Assembly: GCA_009783605.1 (NCBI GenBank)
Contig: WRDE01000074.1
Coordinates: 1-8,390, forward strand
Reading direction: 5' to 3'
Length of the DNA stretch: 8,390 nt
Source of the DNA: Oscillospiraceae bacterium
GTDB taxonomy: Bacteria; Bacillota; Clostridia; Oscillospirales; Acutalibacteraceae
The notes below the pieces were generated by a model. That model searched no databases. It worked only from the letters and a program-made list of their open reading frames with translations, and had not been told where the DNA came from. Made by a program: the position numbers and the translations under genes. Positions 1-6,900 of this stretch are shown in pieces (positions within the stretch are counted from its first letter, which is position 1; every line of letters starts with the position of its first letter).

Positions 1-2
1 CT

Positions 3-1493
3 CTAATAATCCATTTCAAATTTTATCCGGGGAAAATCGCCGATTTTATCGATCAGCTGCTGCAGTACGTTCCGGGCGTCGTTGATATCCACCTTGCCGT
101 TGCCGGTGGTGTCTCCCAGCGCCAGCTGATAGGGACTCAGCTGTATTTTATCCACCAGATACTGGAGAATCATCCGGGCGTCGTTGATATCCACCTTTTT
201 ACTGAGGCTGACATTGCCGATAACCCCCGGCAGCGCGATAACGAGATAGATATTTTTATCTAAGTCATAGGCGCACCGGACCTTGCCGCCGACGGTTTCG
301 GCTTCGATTTTGGTATAGCTGCTCTTTTGCATGTCGAAGAGATAGGCCTCCGAACCGGCGAAGTTAGGCAGATCAACGGTAACGGTATAATTGCCGACCG
401 GGTCGAAATTGTCGTATCCCCAGGTGATGACCGGGTTGAATACCGCAATATCGGCTAAGTAATCCATCCGCATATCCAATCCGAACAGCGCCGAAAAGAA
501 GACGGAATGGTTGCGGTTTTCGATCCGGTTGGGATGCAGGACGCCGTCTGTCGGGATCAGCCCGGAGACCGATAGCGCGTCTTCTGCCAATCCGCTGTTT
601 ATCACCTTCATGGTTGGCTTGACCACGATGGGGAAGGAGGTCGACTTGGTGGAATTGTTATAGGTGACGGTGGCGGTGATGGTGCAGACGCCGAAGGACA
701 GGCCGGTAACCAACCCGTGTCCGTCCACCGAAGCAATTGCGGGATCGCTGCTGTTGTAGGTCACCTGTACGCCGCTCCCCGAGAGATTGAGGAAGGTGTC
801 GTCAACCAGCACGGCGGACACATCGGCGGTGAGGGTAACCGGGCGGTTAGGATCGGTCGGATCGTCGGGATCGACATACAGCACCGTCGCGCCGGGATGG
901 GCGGACACCGACTGCAGCGTCAGATTGCGGGCGCCGGACAGGGTGATTTTATCAGTCAGGCGGATATCGTCCGAGGCGGCGGCCAACTCGATGATATATT
1001 CGCCCGGATCGTAGATGACCTTGCCGTCGTTGTTGTAGAAATAGAGTTCGGACAGATCCAGCGGGATCGAAACGGTCTTTTTCTCGCCGGGGGTGAGATT
1101 GACCTTGGCAAAACCGCGCAGCTGCCGGAATGGCCGGTCAAGCCCGTCATGGTTCGGAGCCGAAGCGTACAGCTGCACGATTTCAGCGCCGGCTTTGATC
1201 CCGGTGTTCTGGACGTCCACCGTCACGGCGACTGTATCGTTGGGGGTGACCGCCTTGCTGCTGATCTGCATATTGGAATACGCGAAAGTGGTATAGCTGA
1301 GGCCGAAACCGAAGGGGAAGCTGACGTCGCCGTGGAAATACTGATAGGTGCGCCCGTTGGTGAACCCGCCGCCGGTTTTTTCGGTGGGGCGGATGTTATA
1401 ATCGGCGATCGGCGGCAGCTGTTTTTCATCCGCATACCAGGTGAACGGCAGCTTGGCGCAGGGGTTGCGGTCGCCGAAGAGCACCCGCGCCAT
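3..1493 (-). CDS. GH3 paralogue, C-terminal part: end of GH3_C, Fn3-like, Big_2-like, unique domain, dockerin
   Basis: This is the in-frame continuation of the upstream half. The coding frame resumes directly after the TAG; 1493 is only the first downstream ATG. It begins with the MARVLFGDRNP segment of the GH3 C-domain. The Fn3-like domain follows FPFGFGLSYTTF and includes GAEIVQLY, RPFRQLRGF and DPGEYIIEL. Next come a Big_2-like domain with an Asp/Pro-rich insertion, a roughly 130-residue beta-rich domain (about 216-614) not shared with the paralogue, and a dockerin (6-215). There is no signal peptide and no promoter of its own. AGGG lies 7 nt before ATG 1493, but the intact paralogue has the same bases, so this is weak support for translational restart. 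Best read as the severed half of one gene rather than a gene in its own right. Stop is TAG at 3-5. Confidence 0.8.
   Translation of the reverse strand: MARVLFGDRNPCAKLPFTWYADEKQLPPIADYNIRPTEKTGGGFTNGRTYQYFHGDVSFPFGFGLSYTTFAYSNMQISSKAVTPNDTVAVTVDVQNTGIKAGAEIVQLYASAPNHDGLDRPFRQLRGFAKVNLTPGEKKTVSIPLDLSELYFYNNDGKVIYDPGEYIIELAAASDDIRLTDKITLSGARNLTLQSVSAHPGATVLYVDPDDPTDPNRPVTLTADVSAVLVDDTFLNLSGSGVQVTYNSSDPAIASVDGHGLVTGLSFGVCTITATVTYNNSTKSTSFPIVVKPTMKVINSGLAEDALSVSGLIPTDGVLHPNRIENRNHSVFFSALFGLDMRMDYLADIAVFNPVITWGYDNFDPVGNYTVTVDLPNFAGSEAYLFDMQKSSYTKIEAETVGGKVRCAYDLDKNIYLVIALPGVIGNVSLSKKVDINDARMILQYLVDKIQLSPYQLALGDTTGNGKVDINDARNVLQQLIDKIGDFPRIKFEMDY
6..215 (-). other. C-terminal dockerin domain (interrupted gene)
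   Basis: The two repeats are strikingly symmetric: KKVDINDARMILQYLVDKI and GKVDINDARNVLQQLIDKI. The second loop DTTGNGKVDIND has Asp, Thr, Asn, Asp and Asp at the five ligand positions. The first reads NVSLSKKVDIND and is weaker, with Asn, Ser, Ser, Asp and Asp. The domain lies downstream of the amber codon. Confidence 0.85.
216..614 (-). other. Unassigned beta-rich domain unique to the interrupted gene
   Basis: About 130 residues (1030-1162 of the read-through protein) sit between the Big_2-like domain and the dockerin, where the paralogue carries Big_3 repeats. Strand-like segments include YTVTVDLPNF, EAYLFDMQ, KIEAETVGGKV and NIYLVIAL. The second half resembles the small beta-sandwich that precedes dockerins in some ruminococcal surface proteins. 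Family not established. Confidence 0.5.
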
Positions 1494-1508
1494 CGCGTTG
1501 CCCTGGGC

Positions 1509-1511
1509 CTA
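1509..1511 (-). other. In-frame amber codon replacing a conserved Gln
   Basis: On the minus strand the codons read TAT AAC GGC TAG GCC CAG GGC AAC, against the paralogue's TAT AAC GGC CAG GCG CAG GGC AAC at 5746-5766 (Gln719). The change is a single transition inside the conserved GH3 C-domain motif YNGQAQGNAMARVL. The base after TAG is G, which is not a known strong readthrough context. Confidence 0.9.
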
Positions 1512-3701
1512 GCCGTTATAGCAGGTCCAGAGGATGGCCGGCGCGTTGTCCTTGAAGGATTCGATATCCACCATGTTGACCGACTGGATATAGACCACCA
1601 CATTCGGGTTCAGCGTCAGCAGAAAATCGACCAACGGACCCTGTGAGCGGGGCAGCGCGGTGGAGGACCGGTCGTTGTTCTCGTGGGAATCCCCCTCGAA
1701 ATTGCCGATACAGGCGATGACATAATCGGCGTTGCGGATCTCGGTTTTCTGCGCTTCGGTGATGACGCCGGCGCGGACGGTGGGATTGTAGAGGACATAC
1801 ACGTCCTGGGTCGGATTCTGCGCGATCAGCGCGAGGGCTTCCGCGGTAAATGCGCCGTCCCGGCCGGCATAGGTGCTCCAGTTGGCGGTGGTTGCCGAGA
1901 TGACGGTGGTGAGCACCGGCCCGTTGAGGCTGCCGAGGCGGAATTCGATCGGGCCGTGGTGGCTGTCGCTGGAGCTGCCGGAGGTAAAGAAGGTGAGTTG
2001 GGTGGCGCCCGAGAGGTTGACGCCGGCATATTTCAGCGAAGCGCCGGGGGTGATAAACCCGATGCTGCCCCCTTCACTCCGGCAGGAATCCAGCTCGGTG
2101 GCGGAGCTGGGCTGAATGGTCCGGAGAACGGCATCCGAGGCGCTCTTGATCTGCAGCTCCCGCGAGTTGCAGACAAAGGATCTGTCGCCGATAAAGTCGT
2201 AGGCGACTACATAGGGATCCTTTCCGGTGACGGTTTTGACCCCCTGTGCCGGGGTGCTCAGGTTGGCGGCGGAGGGGGAACCGGAATAGTCGCCGAGGAA
2301 GACATGGTTGGCGATCTCGCCGACCATCACCACCTTTTTGGATTTATCCAACGGTAAAATCGGAGCGGACTGGCCGGCGGCGCTCTCATTTTTCAACAGG
2401 ACAATGGCCTGATCCGAGGAATCCTCCGCCAGCTGCTTATGGGCGGGAGATTCGAGCTGCGCGCTCTCATAGTATTCCGGGGCGCGGTAGGGGACCATCT
2501 CCTTGGGATCGAATTCGCCGGTCTTAAAGCGGGAGGTGAAGACACGGGTCAGCGCCACGTCCACATCCCCTTCGGTGATCAGCCCGTTGGCAAGGGCCCG
2601 GCGCAGATGACTGGGATAGGCGTCGCCGCAGCACAGGTCGGTGCCGGCCAGCAGACTCAGCGCCGAGCCGCCGGCGGGGGTGAGCCGGCCGTCGCGGCTG
2701 CCGCCGGCAATGGTATATGCCGCGATATTTTTGGGTAGCGAGGCGAGATAGGCGGCGCTGTATTCCTCGGCCGGCTTCCATCTGTTGCCGTGGTTCCCCT
2801 CCAAGAAAACCTGCTCGATGGCGCCGCAGTCGGAAACGACGAAGCCGCCGAAGCCCCAGCGCTGGCGCAGCAGCTCGTCCAACAGGAAGTAGCTGGCCGA
2901 GCAGGGGATGTTGTTGACCCGGTTATAGGCGCTCATCACCGAACCGGTGCGCGGGACGTTCAGCAGGACATCCTTGAAGGCCCGGGTATAGAATTCCAGC
3001 AGGGTGCGGACGTCCATATCGGCCGAACCGGTATGGCGGTCCCATTCGGAGTTGTTGGCCGCGTAATGTTTGATGGTGGCGTTGACCTTTTCATACCGCT
3101 CGTCGTCCCCCTGGAAGCCGGCGACAAAGGCCTGGCCGATGATACCGGTCAGATAGGGGTCTTCGCTGTAGCTCTCATGGGTACGGCCCCAGCGGGGGTC
3201 CCGGGCCAGGTTCATGGTGGGGGAGAAGTAGTTGAGCCCCCGGCCCTGGAAGTTGCCGTCGTCCCGGTTGTTTTTGCCCCGGGCCTCATCGGCGGTGGCT
3301 TCATTCATCGCCAGCACCAGATCCGGGTCCCAGGTGGCGGCCATCGCGAGGGAATAGGGGAAGGAGGTGGCGCGCCCCTGCCGGGCGACGCCGTGGAGCG
3401 CCTCGCTCCAGTAGTCAAAGCCCCGGACGCCGAGACGGGAGACAGCGGCGTTGTTGGAGCCGAACTGGCCGCCGGAGCTGGACTGGCCCTCCGGGCGCAG
3501 CACGCCGAGCTTCTCATCCAATGTCATCAGCGAGACTAAATGGGCCGCCCGTTCCTCGAAGGTTAAAGAGGTGTCTAAATAGAACGGGATATCATCGGCG
3601 GCGGAAACATTGACCGCGGGGGGACTGACGCCGAGATTGCCGATACTCAAAACCGTGACGATCAGAGCGGCTGCCGCCAGCAGAGAGACGGTGCGTTTCA
3701 T
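1509..3701 (-). CDS. GH3 glycosidase paralogue, N-terminal part up to the amber stop
   Basis: This 730-residue reading frame holds the signal peptide (about 1-35, cleavage near SAA before Asp36), the GH3 catalytic domain and most of the GH3 C-domain. Visible signatures are MTLDEK near the start of the catalytic domain, EALHGVARQG, RDPRWGR at 167-173, K211-H212 in KHYAANNSEW, and the nucleophile Asp291 in GFVVSDCGAI. The CBM6-like insert lies at roughly 500-640. The motif FEGDSHENNDR, the usual Glu-rich DR region of the GH3 C-domain, is retained and may include the acid/base residue (tentative). If translation really stops at codon 731, the product loses the end of the GH3 C-domain, the Fn3-like domain and the dockerin, so it would probably fold poorly and could not dock to a scaffold. 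Its own promoter lies at 3767-3795. An alternative start at 3710 would add three residues. Confidence 0.85.
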   Translation of the reverse strand: MKRTVSLLAAAALIVTVLSIGNLGVSPPAVNVSAADDIPFYLDTSLTFEERAAHLVSLMTLDEKLGVLRPEGQSSSGGQFGSNNAAVSRLGVRGFDYWSEALHGVARQGRATSFPYSLAMAATWDPDLVLAMNEATADEARGKNNRDDGNFQGRGLNYFSPTMNLARDPRWGRTHESYSEDPYLTGIIGQAFVAGFQGDDERYEKVNATIKHYAANNSEWDRHTGSADMDVRTLLEFYTRAFKDVLLNVPRTGSVMSAYNRVNNIPCSASYFLLDELLRQRWGFGGFVVSDCGAIEQVFLEGNHGNRWKPAEEYSAAYLASLPKNIAAYTIAGGSRDGRLTPAGGSALSLLAGTDLCCGDAYPSHLRRALANGLITEGDVDVALTRVFTSRFKTGEFDPKEMVPYRAPEYYESAQLESPAHKQLAEDSSDQAIVLLKNESAAGQSAPILPLDKSKKVVMVGEIANHVFLGDYSGSPSAANLSTPAQGVKTVTGKDPYVVAYDFIGDRSFVCNSRELQIKSASDAVLRTIQPSSATELDSCRSEGGSIGFITPGASLKYAGVNLSGATQLTFFTSGSSSDSHHGPIEFRLGSLNGPVLTTVISATTANWSTYAGRDGAFTAEALALIAQNPTQDVYVLYNPTVRAGVITEAQKTEIRNADYVIACIGNFEGDSHENNDRSSTALPRSQGPLVDFLLTLNPNVVVYIQSVNMVDIESFKDNAPAILWTCYNG

Positions 3702-3709
3702 GGGATACA

Positions 3710-3718
3710 TCCTTTCTT
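3710..3718 (-). promoter_or_regulatory. Ribosome binding site that decides the start of the interrupted GH3 gene
   Basis: AAGAAAGGA on the minus strand ends at 3710, 8 nt before ATG 3701. It overlaps the alternative ATG at 3710, so 3701 is the functional start by spacing and by alignment with the paralogue. Confidence 0.78.
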
Positions 3719-3722
3719 GGTT

Positions 3723-3750
3723 AGTGATTAGTGATTAGCGGAGAGTGATT
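3723..3750 (-). repeat. Heptamer tandem repeat in the leader of the interrupted GH3 gene
   Basis: Four 7 nt units on the plus strand: AGTGATT, AGTGATT, AGCGGAG, AGTGATT. The position relative to promoter and ribosome binding site matches the array at 7931-7958. Unit number is equal but unit sequence has diverged. Confidence 0.8.
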
Positions 3751-3766
3751 ATTTATAGATTATATC

Positions 3767-3795
3767 AGTATATCACATAAATTCCGGTTTGTCTT
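3767..3795 (-). promoter_or_regulatory. Sigma-70-type promoter of the interrupted GH3 gene
   Basis: Minus strand: -35 AAGACA (3795-3790), a 17 nt spacer, and -10 TATACT (3772-3767). The same hexamers at the same spacing precede the paralogue. An A/T tract GATAAAAAAT (plus strand, 3806-3815) lies about 10-20 nt upstream of the -35 box, where an UP element would be. Transcription would start near 3760, giving a leader of about 60 nt. Confidence 0.72.
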
Positions 3796-3839
3796 GCTCT
3801 ATAACGATAAAAAATAGCAGAAAACGGACAAAAGCGGAG

Positions 3840-3886
3840 AAAAATCCGCCGCTGCCGGCAGAAAACCGGCGGCGGCGGATTTTTTT
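3840..3886 (-). terminator. Rho-independent terminator after the intact GH3 gene
   Basis: The arms 3840-3858 and 3866-3884 pair over 19 positions with one non-Watson-Crick position (T opposite G on the plus strand, A opposite C on the minus strand) around a 7 nt loop. The GC-rich core is CCGCCGC/GCGGCGG, flanked by an A run and a T run. On the minus strand the hairpin follows the TGA by about 25 nt and ends in ATTTTT. The symmetric A/T flanks would let it work in both directions. It separates the intact gene's transcript from the second GH3 gene, which has its own promoter just downstream. Confidence 0.85.
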
Positions 3887-3912
3887 CGGATAAGTAGCCG
3901 AACGGGCTGCTA

Positions 3913-6900
3913 TCAATCCTCTTTACGCGGGAATTCGGTGATTTTTCCGACCAGCATCTGCAGGATCAGCCGCGCGTCGGAGATAGTGACGCCGCCGACT
4001 CCGTCCACGTCGGCCCGATCCAGCTGATCTTCGTCAAAGATGATTTTATCCACCAGATACTGCAGCACCATCCGAGCGTCGTCGATTCTGAGCTGCTCGC
4101 CGCCGCTGACGACGCCGAGGGGCGCTTTATAAACTACGGTGATGGCGATATCGACCTCATGGCCGCCGTAGCTGACGGTAACCTTATCGTCTTCGGCAGT
4201 CAATTTGCCGTCTGGGGAGACGGTGAATCCGGCGCTGACCGTCTCTTTTGAATCGTCGTTAAACACGAGAGACAGGGTCAGGCCGGCGGAATCAAAGGTT
4301 TCGCCCGCTTTATAGGCCGTCTTTGCCGGCGGGGTCAATACCTCGATCTTTACCGACGCCTTTTCGATAACGGTGACGGCGACCGCCGCTGTTTTGGTTA
4401 TGCCGTTATCGGTGTAAGACACCGTGATTTCGGTGGTGCCGGCAGCCAACGGCCCGGCCGGGGAGAAAGCCAGATCGGTGACCGGCATGCTGACGCCGTT
4501 GATGTAGGAAGCGGTGACAACGATCCCGGCGGGGTCGAATGCCTGCCCGGCGATATAGGATGTTTTGGCCGGCGGTCTGGTGACGGTGATCTTATCCAAT
4601 GTATTCGGCTCAACGGTGATGCCGGTGACTTTCGCTGTTTTTGTCACGCCGCCCTCGGTGAAGGAGACGGTGACCTCGGTGGTGCCGACAGTCAGCCCGC
4701 CGGCCGGCGATACGGTGTATCCCGCGACCGGAGCCGAAAACCCGTCGTTGTATGTGGCGGTGACGATCATGCCTTTGGAGTCGAATTTTTGTCCGGAAAT
4801 ATAGGATTTGTTGACCGGCTGGGCGGTGACCGCGATATCGGTCAGGGTGATCGCCGGGGCGGCGGTTCCCTGGATTACCAGCGGGAAGGTGGCGGACATG
4901 ACCGAGCCGTTGTAGAATACGGTGCCGGAGATGGTGCAGACGCCGGGGGATTTGGCGGTAACGGTGCCGTTGGCGTCTACCGTGGCGATACTGTGGGCGC
5001 TGCTGGCATAGACGACGGTCACATCTTCGTCCGAGAGATCCAGGAAGGTGTCGTCAACCAGCACCGCGCTCAGATTGGCTTTGACCGAACCGCCGCTGCT
5101 GTTGAGCACCACCGCGCCGGGCGCGGCGGAGACCGTCTGCAGCGTCAGATTGCGCTCGCCCGACAGGGTCAGGGTTTTGGTGAACTTGATATCGTCCGAG
5201 GAGGCGCCGATCTCAATGGTATATTCACCCGGATCGTACACGACGGCGCCGGCTTCATTGTAGAAGTACAGCTCGGACATGTCCAGCTCGATGGTGACGG
5301 TCTTTTTCTCGCCGGCGGCCAGATTGACCTTGGAGAAGCCCCGCAGCTGCCGGAACGGGCGCTCGAGTCCGTCGTGCTCCGGCGCGACGGCGTACAGCTG
5401 CACGATTTCGGCGCCGTCCATATCGCCGGTATTCTCAACATCCACCGTCACGGTGACTGTATCGTTAGGGGTGACGGCGGCGGCGCTGATACCCATGTTG
5501 GAATAGGCGAAGGTGGTGTAGGTGAGGCCGAAGCCGAAGGGGAAGGTGACGTCGCCGTGGAAATACTGATAGGTGCGGCCGTTGGTCATGGCGGTGACCG
5601 CGCTGGCGCCGGTTCCGGTGGTCCTCTCGATCGGCCGGATGGCGTAATCCGAGATGGCCGGCAATTGTTTTTCATCCGAATACCAGGTGAAGGGCAGCTT
5701 GGCGCCGGGGTTGCGTTCGCCGTAGAGCACCCGCGCCATCGCGTTGCCCTGCGCCTGGCCGTTATAGCAGGTCCAGAGGATGGCGGGGACCTTGTCCTTG
5801 AAGGATTCGATCTTGACCATGTTGACCGCCTGGATATAGACGACGATGTTGGGGTTCAGCGCCGACAGCGCTTCGACCAACGGCTCCTGGCCCCGGAGCA
5901 TCGTCACCGACTGGCGGTCGTTGTTTTCGTGGGAGTCGCCCTCAAAGGTGCCGACGCAGGCGATGACGTAATCGGCGGTTTTGACCTTATCCAACTGTTC
6001 CGGGGAGAGGGTCGCGACGCTGAGGGTGGGGTTGAAGATGACCCAGACGTCCTGCGTGGGATTTTCGGCGATGATCTCGAGGGCTTCCTCGGTGAAAACG
6101 CCGGCCCGGTCCACATAGCTGCTCCAGCCGCTGGTAGCCGCCGAGGTGACGGTGGTGAGCAGCGGGCCGCCGAGGGATCCGAGATGGAACTCGATGAGAC
6201 CGTGGCTGCACTGTTCGGCGTTGCCGGAGGTCGCGAAGGTCAGCTGGGTGGCCTCAAAGAGGTTCAGATTTTTATAGACCATCGAGGCGCCCGGCGAGAT
6301 ATAGCCGATGTTGGTCGAGGTTTCCAACCGGCAGCCGGTATGCTCCGAGCTGGCGCTGGACTGGATCGTCCGCAGGGTGGAATTGGTGGCGGTTCTCAGC
6401 CGGAGGACGCCGGAGTTGCAGACATATTGTTTTTCTGAAAGATTTTCCGACTGGATCAGGTACGGCTTGACGCCGATCATCCGCTCAACCCCCTGCATCG
6501 GGGTGCTGAGGTTGGCGGCGGAGGGGGAACCGGAATAGTCGCCGAGGATATTCATATTGGCGATATCGCCCACCATGACCACATTTTTCTTGGATTTGTC
6601 CAGCGGCAGGATCGGGGCGGTTCCGCCGGCGGCCGGTTCATTTTTCAGCAGCACGATAGCCTGGTCGGAGGAATCCTCCGCCAGCTGCTTATAGGCGGCG
6701 TTTTCAAGTTGGGCGTTCTCATAATAGGCCGGCTGACGGTACGGAACCATCTCTTTGGGATCGAATTCACCGGTCCGGAAACGGGAGGTGAAAACACGAA
6801 CCAGCGCCACGTCGATATCGCCCTGGGTGATCAGCCCGGCCTCAAAGGCGTTGCGGATACCGCCGTTTGTGACATAGGCGGGACCGCAGTTCAAATCGGT

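Larger units (their letters stand above)
3..3701 (-). pseudogene. Second GH3-dockerin paralogue, interrupted by an in-frame amber codon
   Basis: Read through the TAG at 1509-1511, this frame encodes a 1232-residue homologue of the intact enzyme next door: signal peptide, GH3 with CBM6-like insert, Fn3-like domain, Big_2-like domain, a distinct beta-rich domain and a dockerin. There is no frameshift, and both halves remain open and conserved, so the lesion is one C-to-T change (CAG to TAG) or a sequence error. The gene ends at TAG 3-5 just after the dockerin, so TAG also acts as a normal terminator here, which argues against a recoded amber codon. I prefer ATG 3701 over the in-frame ATG 3710: MKRT then aligns with the paralogue's start, and AAGAAAGGA sits 8 nt upstream of it, whereas it would abut the ATG at 3710. 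It is either a very young pseudogene or an intact gene with a base-call error; the two halves are described separately. Confidence 0.75.

Noticed and set aside
1509..1511. Pyrrolysine or recoded amber at the internal TAG
   Set aside because: The paralogue has Gln, not Lys or Pyl, GH3 enzymes are not known pyrrolysine proteins, and TAG terminates the same gene at 3-5. Kept only as a point to check.
717..3539. Several plus-strand open frames (717-1646, 1683-2357, 2790-3539) opposite the second GH3 gene
   Set aside because: Same antisense effect of strong G/C third-position bias. No promoter, ribosome binding site or recognisable motif.
3894..3913. A small 7 bp inverted repeat around GAAC near the stop of the intact gene
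   Set aside because: On the coding strand it contains an A/C mismatch and no T tract follows. The hairpin at 3840-3886 is the convincing terminator.
4789..6438. A 549-codon open frame on the plus strand opposite the intact GH3 gene
   Set aside because: It is antisense to a gene with unmistakable GH3 and Fn3-like motifs. Its Gly/Asp/Val-rich, repetitive composition is what the complement of GC-rich codons produces, and it has no domain signature.
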